This document shows positions 1 to 8,619 of a stretch of DNA of 16,482 nt, piece by piece. The stretch lies in NCBI GenBank assembly GCA_945897765.1, contig CAMDGP010000021.1, forward strand, positions 1 through 16,482, written 5' to 3'. Each line of letters begins with the position of its first letter. Position 1 is the stretch's first letter. A program made the translations under genes and the position numbers. Under the pieces are notes generated by a model. It worked only from the letters and a program-made list of their open reading frames with translations, was not told the origin of the DNA and made no database searches. The stretch is from Chitinophaga pinensis (GTDB lineage: Bacteria > Bacteroidota > Bacteroidia > Flavobacteriales_D > Crocinitomicaceae).

Positions 1-367
<367 letters not shown>

Positions 368-450
368 AAATAACTTTGAATTCTTTCCAAAAACTACAAG
401 AATCATTTATTCTAATCTATAAATTTTGCTGTTTCCTTATTTCTCAATAC

Positions 451-460
451 TTCAAAGAAC
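451..460 (-). promoter_or_regulatory. boxA-like antitermination element in the rrn leader
   Basis: On the minus strand this reads GTTCTTTGAA, about 85 nt upstream of the 16S 5' end. It resembles the boxA core (TGCTCTTTAA in E. coli) that loads the Nus antitermination complex on rRNA transcripts, and a similar GTTCTTTGA motif is commonly found ahead of Bacteroidota 16S genes. The assignment rests on sequence similarity and position only. The rest of the leader (368-541) is AT-rich and carries no gene. Confidence 0.5.
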
Positions 461-541
461 TTCTTCTGTCGTTAGCTTTAATCGCTTAATTTCTAACTTT
501 AACACTTATTTTTCAACAACTCTTTCGTCGTTATCGGGGTG

Positions 542-571
542 CAAAGATATGTACTCTTTTCATAACGGCAA
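542..571 (-). promoter_or_regulatory. rrn operon promoter, Bacteroidota type
   Basis: On the minus strand a -33 TTG (569-571) is followed after 19 bp by TATCTTTG (542-549), an exact match to the Bacteroidota -7 consensus TAnnTTTG. Upstream of it (572-600 on the plus strand) lie long A/T tracts that could act as an UP-like element. Transcription should start near 535 and give a leader of about 170 nt before the 16S 5' end. Confidence 0.8.
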
Positions 572-680
572 CACTTTTTTCAAGTTTTTTTAAAAGTTTT
601 TTGTTAACTACTGAAATTCAACAACTAAGACTTAAAAATAATTTCAAGCTAAATTAATATTCAATATATTTTGAGATAAT

Positions 681-711
681 TTGTGGAATTTAAGTTATTC
701 CTTCATCTTTG
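681..711 (+). promoter_or_regulatory. Promoter of the sigma factor gene
   Basis: TTG at 681-683 is followed after 20 bp by CATCTTTG at 704-711, one base off the TAnnTTTG -7 consensus. The -7 element ends six bases before the first ATG (718), so the message would be leaderless or nearly so; no ribosome binding site is visible. Confidence 0.55.
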
Positions 712-717
712 TAGTAT

Positions 718-1293
718 ATGATGTTTTTCAATAGAAATAGCTACAAATCAGTTTCTGATGAAGAAATCATTTCCTTGTATCTTAAAAACAAGGAAACAAA
801 AATCATTGATGAACTATATAAAAGATATAGTCATTTAGTGTATGGTGTATGTCTTAAATATTTAAAACAAAAGGAAAATGCTGAAGACACTACTTTGGAG
901 ATTTTTTATCGATTAGGTGACAAGATTGAAAAGCATACCATTCAAAATTTTAAGAGCTGGCTTTTCACAATCACTAAAAACACTTGTTTGATGCAACTTC
1001 GAAAAAAAAATCCTCAATTTATCGAAATTGATAATGCACAAATTTCTGAGGATTATGGTGATTCTTTAAGATCTAAAGAAATAAATGAATTAAAACTAAA
1101 TTTTTTAGAAGAAGCATTAGTTGAATTAAATACTGACCAACATTTTTGTATTCGAGCTTTCTATTTAGAAAAGAAAAGTTACGATGAAATAGTAAAGGAT
1201 TCAAACTACAGCCTTAATGAAGTCAAAAGCTTTATACAAAATGGTAAAAGAAACTTGAAAATTATATTAACGAAAAGATACGCAACACTATGA
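718..1293 (+). CDS. RNA polymerase sigma-70 family factor (ECF type)
   Basis: A 191-residue alternative sigma factor that would direct core RNA polymerase to a specific promoter set. Residues ~15-99 match sigma region 2, with the typical LYKRY...VYGVCLKYLK...NAEDTTLEIF pattern (around 33-63) and a core-binding/-10 helix ending in a W-LFTITKN segment (81-88). Residues ~125-183 match region 4, whose helix-turn-helix contains KSYDEIV and EVKSFIQNGKRNLK. There is no region 1 or 3, as usual for ECF factors of this size. Two adjacent ATG codons (718 and 721) are possible starts; the near-leaderless promoter at 681-711 does not decide between them. Its stop overlaps the start of the next gene (ATGA at 1290-1293), so the two are probably translationally coupled and the neighbour may regulate it. 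Its target genes cannot be told from the sequence. Confidence 0.85.
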   Translation: MMFFNRNSYKSVSDEEIISLYLKNKETKIIDELYKRYSHLVYGVCLKYLKQKENAEDTTLEIFYRLGDKIEKHTIQNFKSWLFTITKNTCLMQLRKKNPQFIEIDNAQISEDYGDSLRSKEINELKLNFLEEALVELNTDQHFCIRAFYLEKKSYDEIVKDSNYSLNEVKSFIQNGKRNLKIILTKRYATL

Positions 1294-2309
1294 GTTTGTC
1301 TCGAAAAGATCTCGAAAAGTACTTTCGAACGAAGGATTCAATATTAAAAAATGCCATTGAGCAAAAGGCGAGTGATGACCCTTTCGACAATGAAGCATTA
1401 GAAGGTTGGTCAGCATCTTCTGTTCCTTTAAATAGTATGAATTACATTGATCGAAAACGTTTTAAAGGAATGTACTATAAATTTGCTTTGACAAGTATTC
1501 TATTTTTTGCTGTTTCTATCGGCTTTATGTACTTTGTAACTACTAAAAATGATCAATCGGCAACTGAGAAAATAACTGAAATTAAAAGACCTGTTAATAA
1601 CCCTTTATATAAGGATACGATTACCGCTATAAATTTAAGCCCTGAACAAGAACTTATTCAGCCAAAAACAATCAAAAGAAACTTTCAATTAAAAAAAGAA
1701 AACAATGCTGTTGTGTTAACGACGACAATTCAAACTGATTTAACAACACAGCCTTTACCTATTAAGAAAGCCAATTCGATTTCGACTAGTTTAAGCCGAA
1801 GAGTGAATTTAGCGAAAGAAACTTATATTCAAGACTTTAAAGTTGTTGATTATCGTTACTATCGTTCCAGACCAAATTCTAAGCTTAATAAAGAAATTTT
1901 AACTGGAACTCCAGCCAATTCAGAAATTTCAACAAATACTAACGAAGAATCAGACAACATCGTTGAGGTTGCTTATGTTAATTTTCTAGAGAAATCTTTA
2001 AAGAGCTTTAGTCAAAATAAATATAAAGATGCAATGAATCGATTTGATTTGATTCTTGAAACTTATCCCGATGATGTAAATGCTTTATTCTATAGTGCGC
2101 TATGCCTTTATAATTTGAATCAATTTAGCTTATGTGAAAAAAGATTGATTGAATTGAAAAATTCTAAATTCACTAATTTCGAAGAAGAACAAGAATGGTA
2201 TTTATTACTTACATTTTATTCATTGCATAAAGACCAGCAATTCTTGGATCTTAAATCACAAATTATTGAAGCAGGTGGGTTTTATTCAAAGAAGGCTGAA
2301 AAATTATAA
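1290..2309 (+). CDS. Single-pass membrane protein with TPR-like C-terminus, possible anti-sigma factor
   Basis: This 339-residue protein begins with a ~60-residue charged segment, followed by one hydrophobic helix (about 64-84, YKFALTSILFFAVSIGFMYFV). A long low-complexity linker rich in T, N, K and S runs to about 220, and a helical tail at ~226-325 carries a recognisable TPR-like pair (SLKSFSQNKYKDAMNRFDLILETYP, then DVNALFYSALCLYNLNQFSLCEKRLIEL; given here as landmarks). The expected topology is N-terminus in the cytoplasm and TPR in the periplasm. Its ATGA overlap with the sigma gene suggests that it senses an envelope signal and controls that sigma factor, as anti-sigma factors do. No canonical zinc-binding anti-sigma HxxxCxxC motif is present, so the role is inferred from context. 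The gene ends 25 bp from the convergent cysS, with no obvious terminator hairpin between them. Confidence 0.75.
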   Translation: MSLSRKDLEKYFRTKDSILKNAIEQKASDDPFDNEALEGWSASSVPLNSMNYIDRKRFKGMYYKFALTSILFFAVSIGFMYFVTTKNDQSATEKITEIKRPVNNPLYKDTITAINLSPEQELIQPKTIKRNFQLKKENNAVVLTTTIQTDLTTQPLPIKKANSISTSLSRRVNLAKETYIQDFKVVDYRYYRSRPNSKLNKEILTGTPANSEISTNTNEESDNIVEVAYVNFLEKSLKSFSQNKYKDAMNRFDLILETYPDDVNALFYSALCLYNLNQFSLCEKRLIELKNSKFTNFEEEQEWYLLLTFYSLHKDQQFLDLKSQIIEAGGFYSKKAEKL

Positions 2310-2334
2310 CTATAATTTCGGAATGACCAAAACC

Positions 2335-3798
2335 TTAGCTCCAAGTAGTCCCTTCTTTGCCATCTTTAACAACAATTCCAGCTGCTGCTAATCCATCACG
2401 GATTTTATCTGAAGTTGACCAATCTTTGTTACTGCGCGCTTGCTGACGTAAATCCAAAACTAAATCCATAACTGGTGCTAATTTTGAATCATTGTTTTCT
2501 GAACTTGTTTGAAGACCAAGAACATTTGCAATAAAACCATTCATTTCTTGTGTTAAAAAATCTCTATCACTTGCCGTAATTGCTGCTTTTCCATCATTAA
2601 TTAAATAAATATTTTTTGCTGCTTCAAAAAGATTGGCAATTAGAATTGGTGTATTAAAATCATCGTTCATTGCACTGTAAAAGCTGTCAATTATTTCTGA
2701 AACTTGAATAGATGATGTTTCACTAGTTGTTATTTTACTTAACAATTTAATCGCTTCCATTAAACGAGTATAGCCTTTTTCAGATGCATTCAATGCGTCT
2801 TGTGTGAAATCCAAATTGCTTCTGTAATGAGCTTGCATCATGAAAAATCGCAAAACATCTGGTGAATAGGGTTTATCAAATAATTCGGTGCTTCCTTCGA
2901 TAATTTCTTTTGGTAAAAAATAATTTCCAAAAGATTTACTCATTTTCTGTCCATTGACATTCAGCATATTGGCATGCATCCAGTATTTCGCAGGATTACA
3001 ACCCATTGAACCACAACTTTGCGCAATTTCATCTTCGTGATGTGGAAATTTCAAATCCATTCCACCGCCGTGAATGTCAAAATGTTTACCTAAATATTTG
3101 GTGCTCATCGCTGTACATTCAATATGCCAACCGGGATTTCCATTTCCCCAAGGAGAACGCCAAATTTGCATATCATCTGGATTTGCTTTTTTCCACAAGG
3201 CAAAATCGGCGAAAAATCGCTTCTCATCTTGTGCATTTAAAGCTCGTGTTTCATTGTCTAATTCATCTACTTTTCTCCCACTCAAAATTCCATAATTGAA
3301 ATCTTTCATATACTGCTGCACATCAAAATATACAGAACCATTTACAACATAAGCATAGCCATTTTTAATGATTTGTTCGATAATTTCTATCTGCTCTTGA
3401 ATGTGACCAGTTGCAGTTGGTTCAATACTTGGAGGAAGTAAATTATATATACGTTGTAATTCTTGAAACTTAACATTGTACTTGTAAACAATTTCAAGTG
3501 ACTGCATTTGTTCCAGTCGAGCAGCTTTACCAATACTATCTACTTCTTGCCCAGCACTGTTGGTTATGTGTCCAGCATCTGTGATATTTCGAACGTATTT
3601 CACTTTGTACCCCAAATGAAGAAAATAGCGGTAAATCATATCGAAATTTATAAATGTGCGCATATTTCCCATATGCGGCTCACTATAGAGCGTAGGTCCA
3701 CAGACATACATTCCAACATGATCATTATGAAGAGGCTCAAATGTTTCCTTTTTACCGCTTAGACTATTATAAACTTGAAGATTGCGACGATTTTCCAT
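2335..3798 (-). CDS. cysS: Cysteine--tRNA ligase
   Basis: Class I aminoacyl-tRNA synthetase that activates cysteine with ATP and loads it onto tRNA-Cys in the cytoplasm. At 487 residues it has the usual length. Visible signatures are the HIGH-type motif PHMGN (41-45) in the block YVCGPTLYSEPHMGNMRT, the KMSKS loop (285-289), and the zinc site expected in CysRS: C33, C228 (in GWHIECT), H253 and E257 (in FPHHEDEIAQS). The C-terminal region has the normal helical tRNA-binding character. The ATG at 3798 is supported by the family N-terminus and by a -7 like element just upstream. No reading-frame damage is seen. It is transcribed towards the 718-2309 pair. Confidence 0.98.
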   Translation of the reverse strand: MENRRNLQVYNSLSGKKETFEPLHNDHVGMYVCGPTLYSEPHMGNMRTFINFDMIYRYFLHLGYKVKYVRNITDAGHITNSAGQEVDSIGKAARLEQMQSLEIVYKYNVKFQELQRIYNLLPPSIEPTATGHIQEQIEIIEQIIKNGYAYVVNGSVYFDVQQYMKDFNYGILSGRKVDELDNETRALNAQDEKRFFADFALWKKANPDDMQIWRSPWGNGNPGWHIECTAMSTKYLGKHFDIHGGGMDLKFPHHEDEIAQSCGSMGCNPAKYWMHANMLNVNGQKMSKSFGNYFLPKEIIEGSTELFDKPYSPDVLRFFMMQAHYRSNLDFTQDALNASEKGYTRLMEAIKLLSKITTSETSSIQVSEIIDSFYSAMNDDFNTPILIANLFEAAKNIYLINDGKAAITASDRDFLTQEMNGFIANVLGLQTSSENNDSKLAPVMDLVLDLRQQARSNKDWSTSDKIRDGLAAAGIVVKDGKEGTTWS

Positions 3799-3814
3799 AG
3801 AATTTGTAGAGGTG

Positions 3815-3822
3815 CAAAATTA
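3815..3822 (-). promoter_or_regulatory. -7 promoter element for cysS
   Basis: On the minus strand this is TAATTTTG, an exact TAnnTTTG match, 16 bp before the cysS ATG. A TTG lies upstream (3839-3841) but at 16 bp, shorter than the usual 19-20, so the -33 element is uncertain. The predicted leader is about 10 nt. Confidence 0.5.
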
Positions 3823-4009
3823 AAAAAAGAACCGTGACCAACGAAAAGAATTTAAGCTTATCATTAGTTGATTAAAATTAGCTTATTTGATACCTTTTAA
3901 AGCATTAACTTTTAAACAGTTATTTATAAAAGATAAGAAACAAACCATTCCTTTCCGCAAATAAAATTTTAATCTCGCGTTTTTAACTGGTTTATCTACC
4001 AAAATAACG

Positions 4010-4017
4010 TATCTTTA
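4010..4017 (+). promoter_or_regulatory. Weak -7 like element before the DUF4143-type gene
   Basis: TATCTTTA, one base off TAnnTTTG, lies 25 bp before the ATG at 4043. No TTG sits at the expected -33 distance. The intergenic stretch 3799-4042 holds no gene; only this element and the cysS promoter stand out in it. Confidence 0.35.
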
Positions 4018-4042
4018 AAGCCCAAATTTTAAAGATAATTTC

Positions 4043-5170
4043 ATGCAACGCATTATTGAATCGAGCTTCACAGAACAATTAAAAACAAATAAAATCATTT
4101 TGCTTTCAGGTCCACCGAGTGTTGGGAAAATGCCTTTCGCAGAAAAATGCTTACAACAGCTTGGTGTTAAATATGAAGTGGTTGACTTCAAAAATAAAAA
4201 AATTCGCAAGAAATTTTCACAGCTTACTGAAGAGGAAATGCGTTGGTATTTTAATCAATTTCAATTTGTGGTTATTGGAAATGCACAACTTTTTGAGTCC
4301 TTGCAACAGGTGCTAAATGAAGTGCTTTCAGAAAATATAAAAGCGAGTGTGATTCTTTCTTGTGCCTTTGAACCGCCAATAATTGAAGAATTAAAAGAAG
4401 CTTTGAAATGGGAAGGTTTAGACTATTATCTTCCTGCGCCGACTTACTACGAGTTGACACAAATCTATGGAATGGCTCGTGAAGACCAACGAATAGAACA
4501 CCGCTTGATTTTTGGAAATTACCCACAGATTGCAGATTTCCCAGAAAATGCGGCTGAGTTGTTGTTGAAAATCGTTGATGAAACCATCGCAACACAATTG
4601 GGTGTGGAAGACCGAGTAAATAAAAAAGCTGCTTTGATGCGAACCCTGCAAATTGCGGCACACTTAGTTGGTGAAGCGATTTCTTATAATCAAATTGCAG
4701 AGAAAATAGGGGTAGATAATGAAACAGTTCAACGCTACCTTGAATTATTACAAAAAGCACATATTCTGTTTTTATTACCCAGTTATCACACCGAACAGAA
4801 ATACGAATTGAAAAAACTACACTTCGTTTATTTCGCAGATAATGGAATTAGAAACGCGCTCATCAATAACTTTAATCCCTTATCGATGCGTATGGACGAG
4901 GATGCGCTTTGGAAAAATTGGTTGATTGCAGAACGCATTAAATGGAACAAAATGAATGGTAAAAATTTCGCCTACTATTTCTGGAGAAGTCATACCCGTC
5001 AACAAATCGATTTCATTGAATTGCAAGAAAACCAGACAACAGCTTATCGCTTTATTTTAGATAAAAAGAAAAAAATGAAAAATCCGCCTTTGTTTGGTGC
5101 TTACTACCCAAAAGTACTTTTCAAAAGCATCAATAGAACTGGTTATTTAACCTTCTTAACTCAAAAATAG
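4043..5170 (+). CDS. DUF4143-type AAA-fold protein with degraded Walker motifs
   Basis: A 375-residue protein with the architecture of the widespread ATP-binding AAA_14/DUF4143 family. It has an N-terminal P-loop domain (~15-135), a winged-helix segment (~213-248, ISYNQIAEKIGVDNETVQRYLELL) and a C-terminal PD-(D/E)XK-like fold (~258-345, FADNGIRNALI then YYFWRSHTRQQIDFIE). The GNYPQ motif (158-162) is also typical. Two key motifs deviate. Walker A reads GPPSVGKM (23-30), with Met where Ser/Thr should bind Mg-ATP. The Walker B strand reads VVIGNAQ (76-82), where family members usually have a DEAQ-like sequence. The family E-x-D-F in the C-terminal domain is also changed (QIDF). It may therefore be a non-hydrolysing scaffold. 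Only 3 bp separate it from the downstream nuclease gene, so they are probably co-translated. The molecular role of this family is poorly defined. Confidence 0.8.
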   Translation: MQRIIESSFTEQLKTNKIILLSGPPSVGKMPFAEKCLQQLGVKYEVVDFKNKKIRKKFSQLTEEEMRWYFNQFQFVVIGNAQLFESLQQVLNEVLSENIKASVILSCAFEPPIIEELKEALKWEGLDYYLPAPTYYELTQIYGMAREDQRIEHRLIFGNYPQIADFPENAAELLLKIVDETIATQLGVEDRVNKKAALMRTLQIAAHLVGEAISYNQIAEKIGVDNETVQRYLELLQKAHILFLLPSYHTEQKYELKKLHFVYFADNGIRNALINNFNPLSMRMDEDALWKNWLIAERIKWNKMNGKNFAYYFWRSHTRQQIDFIELQENQTTAYRFILDKKKKMKNPPLFGAYYPKVLFKSINRTGYLTFLTQK

Positions 5171-5173
5171 ACT

Positions 5174-7966
5174 ATGAATTTCACCGATAGACTTGCTCAT
5201 TTTATCAAAGAAAACGATTTTGATTTACGTAAATTAGTAATCATTTTACCTTCTGAACGCGCGTCAAAATACCTCGTAAAGTCGCTTGTTTCGGTGTATG
5301 AAAAACCTATTTTTTCTCCTGAAATCACGACGATTGATCGCTGGGTAAAACGTTATTCGCTCCCAATCATTGATAAAACACGTTTGTTGCTTTACCTTTT
5401 TGAAATTTACCAGAAAACACCTGAAGGTAAAGAAGCAACTTTTGAAGATTTTCTGACTTGGGGAACGATGCTATTGAGCGATTTTGAAGACATTGATCGC
5501 TATATGCTCGACCACGCGCAGGTTTTCAAAAATCTTAAAGCCATCAAAGAATTAGAAAGTTGGAACATCGACGATGATAAATTATCGGTTTCACAGCAAA
5601 AATTTATGGAGTTTTGGGATCGAATTCCTGTTTATTACGAAGGTTTGCATTTAAAAGTGCGCGCAAACGATTACATTACTTCCGCCTTAGCCTATCGAAA
5701 AATTGCCGAAGACATTGATTTAATAAAGGATAGAGAAGGGAAACACTTCATTTTTGCTGGCTTCAATGCACTTTCAACTTCGGAATTGACAATCATTAAA
5801 AAATTAAAAAACCTCAAACAAGCTGATTACATTGTAGATGTTGATGATTTCTACTTTAAAAATCAAGCGCACGAGGCAGGAACATTTATACGTAAAAATC
5901 TACAAACACTTGAAATTCAAAAACCTACATTTGTTCAAAACGAGTTATTGGAAAAAGAATTAGCGATTGACATTGTAGAATGTGCGCAACATACTGGACA
6001 AGTAAAAGTAGCGGCAACTGAACTCGCGAAATTAAGTCAAGAAGAAATTAACAAAACCTTGATTTTATTGGCTGACGAAAGTTTGATTAGTTCGATGGTG
6101 AAAAATATTCCTGCGAATGTTGGTAAAGCAAATATTACTTTAGGCTTACCTCTAAATCAAACACCTGTTAAAACGTGGGTGGAATTATTGTTTGAAATTC
6201 AAGAAAACAAAAGTCGATTCAAAACGCAAGCAATCTATCACAAAGACCTGCAGCGAATTATCAATCACGTGTTTACGATTTCAGCATTTGGATTAAAGGA
6301 AAAACAAGCATTGATTAATGTGGAGCAAGAAACGATTCGCAAGAATAAAATCTTTCAAAATGTTGCCAATCTTCCCTTGGATGCAAAAGTGATGGAATTG
6401 TTGGAGCTGATGAATACCGATTGGAAAAATGATTGGCAACTTGCAATGGATTGTGTGCGTAAAATCAACGCCTTTCTATTGAATTTGATGCCTTCAACAG
6501 CTGCTTTTGAACGCAATATTTTAGCGATTTTTGATGAAGCACTCGTTGGATTTCAACAGATTTTGAGCGAAAACATTCCTTATTTCAATTTGCGCAGTTT
6601 TAAATTGCTGTTCTTTCAACATTGGAACAAAAAAAGCATTGCTTATCACGGAAATCCCATCAATGGTCTGCAAATAATGGGATTATTAGAAACGCGCCTG
6701 TTGGATTTTGAAAATATTATGGTGCTTGGTCTCAATGAAGGAAAATTACCAAGTACAAACCCAATCAAAACGATTATTCCAATGGACTTGCGCTATGGTT
6801 TGGGATTGCCTTCAACGCGCGACAAACAAGGAATTTATGCGCATCATTTTTACCGCTTGCTGAACCAATGTAAAAAACTCACCTTAACTTATACCACTGC
6901 AATTGAGCAAATTGGAAGCAATGAAGCTAGTCGCTATATTACCCAATTGGAATTAGAATTGACGCGTTCCAACCCTAAAATCCACATCAATCGCCATTTT
7001 TACAACGTTCCTTTTCCGCAAGAAAAAATGCAAGCATTGAACGAAATTCAAAAAACACCCGAAATTATTACCAGGTTGGGTGCCTTTTTTGAACGTTCAC
7101 TTTCCGCTTCTGCGATGAATAAATATTTAGCTTGTCCCTTGGATTTCTATTACCGTTACTTGGCTGATTTGGGAGAAGATCAAGACGTCGAGGAAGAACT
7201 GGAAGCCAACACTTTTGGAACTTTCATTCACGATACCTTGGAGGAATTATATACGCCTTATGCGCACTACACCTCCGATGGAACAAAGAAAACACCCACG
7301 CCTCCGCCTTTATCCGTTTCTGGAATTGACACGATGATTAGTCAATACAAACAGATTCTTCACAAGCAATTTATGAAGCATTTCAATGGCGATGAATCCC
7401 TTTTCTTGAAAGGAAAAAATCTCTTGAGCTACGAAATGGCGATGGCAATAACGCGCAATTTATTGATGGAAGAGCGGGAATTTGTGAACAAAAGTAGCGA
7501 GCCGATTGACATCATTATGCTTGAAATGAAATTGACAAAATCAATTGAAATTGAGGTAAATGGCACAAAAAAGCTAATTCATTTCAGCGGTTTGGTAGAT
7601 CGTATCGATAAAGTAGGAAACAACTACCGAGTGATTGATTACAAAAGTGGGAAGGTGACGGAAAAAGATGTGAAATTCAAAAAACTCGGTACTCCCATTT
7701 TGTCATTTAAAAACTGTAAACACGCCGTGCAATTGGCCTTGTATTGTTTATTTTTTAAGGAACGCTTCAACCATTTCCCTGCGGAGGCAAAAATCATTTC
7801 TTTAGTGGACGTAAAAGCCAACTACAATTTAAACATTGAAGATGGCACAACGGAAGACGTCTGTAATTCTTTAGTGGATTTGGTAACGGATATCATCACA
7901 GAACTATACGAAACGGAAGAAGTAATTTCACACAATCCCGATTCTAAATATTGCAGTTATTGTTAG
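5174..7966 (+). CDS. AddB/RecB-like PD-(D/E)XK nuclease
   Basis: This 930-residue protein resembles the AddB subunit of AddAB-type helicase-nucleases, which process double-strand DNA breaks for recombination. The N-terminus has the AddB-like VIILPSERASKYL segment (about 22-34) and an inactive-helicase-like body without a convincing Walker A motif. The C-terminal nuclease (~641-930) shows the RecB-family signature in order: H686 in FGTFIHDTLEEL, D809 in GLVDRID, D822/K824 in VIDYKSGK, and Q853 in AVQLALYCL. These residues are all intact, so catalysis is likely. A Cys at about 654 (LACPLDFYY) and two C-terminal Cys (927 and 930, ending SKYCSYC) resemble an AddB iron-sulphur arrangement, which normally needs four Cys. 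The gene ends at the second of the two. It starts 3 bp after its neighbour. No AddA-like helicase gene is in the window. Confidence 0.85.
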   Translation: MNFTDRLAHFIKENDFDLRKLVIILPSERASKYLVKSLVSVYEKPIFSPEITTIDRWVKRYSLPIIDKTRLLLYLFEIYQKTPEGKEATFEDFLTWGTMLLSDFEDIDRYMLDHAQVFKNLKAIKELESWNIDDDKLSVSQQKFMEFWDRIPVYYEGLHLKVRANDYITSALAYRKIAEDIDLIKDREGKHFIFAGFNALSTSELTIIKKLKNLKQADYIVDVDDFYFKNQAHEAGTFIRKNLQTLEIQKPTFVQNELLEKELAIDIVECAQHTGQVKVAATELAKLSQEEINKTLILLADESLISSMVKNIPANVGKANITLGLPLNQTPVKTWVELLFEIQENKSRFKTQAIYHKDLQRIINHVFTISAFGLKEKQALINVEQETIRKNKIFQNVANLPLDAKVMELLELMNTDWKNDWQLAMDCVRKINAFLLNLMPSTAAFERNILAIFDEALVGFQQILSENIPYFNLRSFKLLFFQHWNKKSIAYHGNPINGLQIMGLLETRLLDFENIMVLGLNEGKLPSTNPIKTIIPMDLRYGLGLPSTRDKQGIYAHHFYRLLNQCKKLTLTYTTAIEQIGSNEASRYITQLELELTRSNPKIHINRHFYNVPFPQEKMQALNEIQKTPEIITRLGAFFERSLSASAMNKYLACPLDFYYRYLADLGEDQDVEEELEANTFGTFIHDTLEELYTPYAHYTSDGTKKTPTPPPLSVSGIDTMISQYKQILHKQFMKHFNGDESLFLKGKNLLSYEMAMAITRNLLMEEREFVNKSSEPIDIIMLEMKLTKSIEIEVNGTKKLIHFSGLVDRIDKVGNNYRVIDYKSGKVTEKDVKFKKLGTPILSFKNCKHAVQLALYCLFFKERFNHFPAEAKIISLVDVKANYNLNIEDGTTEDVCNSLVDLVTDIITELYETEEVISHNPDSKYCSYC

Positions 7967-8200
7967 GTATTTTTGGGCGCCTTGCAACACACATTCTGCG
8001 CACTCCGCCTACAGCTACAAGTTTACTCAAAGTTGCATTACGCCACCAAAAAAGCAGCAAAAGAGCTTCCTTCGGTCGCTTTTTCCAGCTTGTGGCTGTG
8101 AGCACTTGTTCGCAAAGCTTTCCACTTTCGTCGTGGCGTGGGGTTTCTTCGCTACTGACGAAAACTTCCAAAAAAATGAATTTTCGTCAATAAGAAGTAT
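7967..8200. other. GC-richer structured intergenic block
   Basis: Directly after the nuclease gene the base composition changes, being visibly richer in G and C than the AT-rich surroundings. The block contains several inverted repeats. CAGCTACAAG (8012-8021) pairs with CTTGTGGCTG (8089-8098), allowing one G-U pair. ACGCCAC (8040-8046) pairs with GTGGCGT (8133-8139). TGACGAAAA (8156-8164) pairs perfectly with TTTTCGTCA (8181-8189) across a 16-nt loop. Open frames on both strands here give low-quality proteins without recognisable features, so they are not annotated. Such blocks occur as interspersed repeats between genes in Flavobacteriales; whether this one is multicopy cannot be seen here. 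The last hairpin could terminate the upstream operon. Confidence 0.5.
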
Positions 8201-8288
8201 TAACACCCCAAATTCTTAAGCAAAAAAAAACCTGAAAAGAATTAGAGAAACGTTTCCGTTGCTTAAAATCTTTTCAAGTAGTTGCAAG
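8201..8288 (+). repeat. Direct repeat, left copy, flanking mazEF-like pair
   Basis: This 88-bp sequence recurs at 8946-9034 in the same orientation with about eight differences (roughly 91% identity by eye). It starts TAACACCCCAAATTC, carries an A-run (8222-8230), an interrupted inverted repeat CCTGAAAAGA (8231-8240) with TCTTTTCAAG (8269-8278, one mismatch), and inside the loop the perfect 10-bp palindrome GAAACGTTTC (8247-8256). It lies 86 bp upstream of the antitoxin start. Confidence 0.9.
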
Positions 8289-8343
8289 ATATTAGAAACA
8301 ACTTGTACTCTGTAACAAAACCTTTAAATTGAATTATTTGTAC

Positions 8344-8351
8344 TAACTTTG
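8344..8351 (+). promoter_or_regulatory. -7 promoter element for the toxin-antitoxin operon
   Basis: TAACTTTG matches TAnnTTTG exactly and lies 22 bp before the antitoxin ATG. No TTG is at the expected -33 position. The overlapping palindrome GTAATTAC (8351-8358) lies at the likely transcription start and could be an operator for the antitoxin, which in this family usually autorepresses. That role is inferred from position alone. Confidence 0.5.
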
Positions 8352-8373
8352 TAATTACACAAAAAAATAAGTT

Positions 8374-8619
8374 ATGGAGATGTCAATTATTAAAATAGGA
8401 AATTCAAAAGGTTTTCGATTAACGAAAACTATTCTTGATAAGTACCAAATCATAGATAAAGTTGAATTAATTATGGAAGAAGACCAAATCGTCTTGCGAC
8501 CTATTGTTGAACCAAGAAAAGATTGGGACAAAGCTTTTAAGAAAATGCACGAAAAAGGTGATGACCAACTTCTTATGAATGACGTTTTTGAAGATGAAAA
8601 GTTTGACGAATGGAAGTAA
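8374..8619 (+). CDS. MazE-like antitoxin (AbrB/SpoVT fold)
   Basis: An 81-residue protein with the swapped-hairpin AbrB/MazE DNA-binding domain at its N-terminus, where MSIIKIGNSKGFRLTK (3-18) carries the family's KIGNSxGxR signature. The acidic C-terminus (~56-81, with EKGDDQ and VFEDEKFDEW) is the part that normally wraps around and neutralises the toxin. ATG codons at 8374 and 8380 are both possible; the first is used because the -7 element is 22 bp away. The last ten bases overlap the toxin start, the usual coupling that keeps antitoxin in excess. MazE-type proteins normally repress their own promoter. Confidence 0.9.
   Translation: MEMSIIKIGNSKGFRLTKTILDKYQIIDKVELIMEEDQIVLRPIVEPRKDWDKAFKKMHEKGDDQLLMNDVFEDEKFDEWK

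Noticed and set aside
3006..3762. Open frames on the plus strand within cysS
   Set aside because: They lie antisense to a clearly conserved synthetase gene and encode no recognisable features; shadow frames.
4272..4760. 162-residue open frame on the minus strand
   Set aside because: It overlaps the DUF4143-type gene entirely and lacks a promoter or protein features.
7900..8100. Frameshift truncating the nuclease gene
   Set aside because: No alternative frame after the stop continues with a CxxC-type tail, and a short SKYCSYC end may be natural in this group.
7944..8193. Open frames on both strands in the GC-richer block, 75-80 residues
   Set aside because: The proteins are rich in R, S and K without any domain. 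They mirror each other on opposite strands and are best explained by base composition and the inverted repeats.
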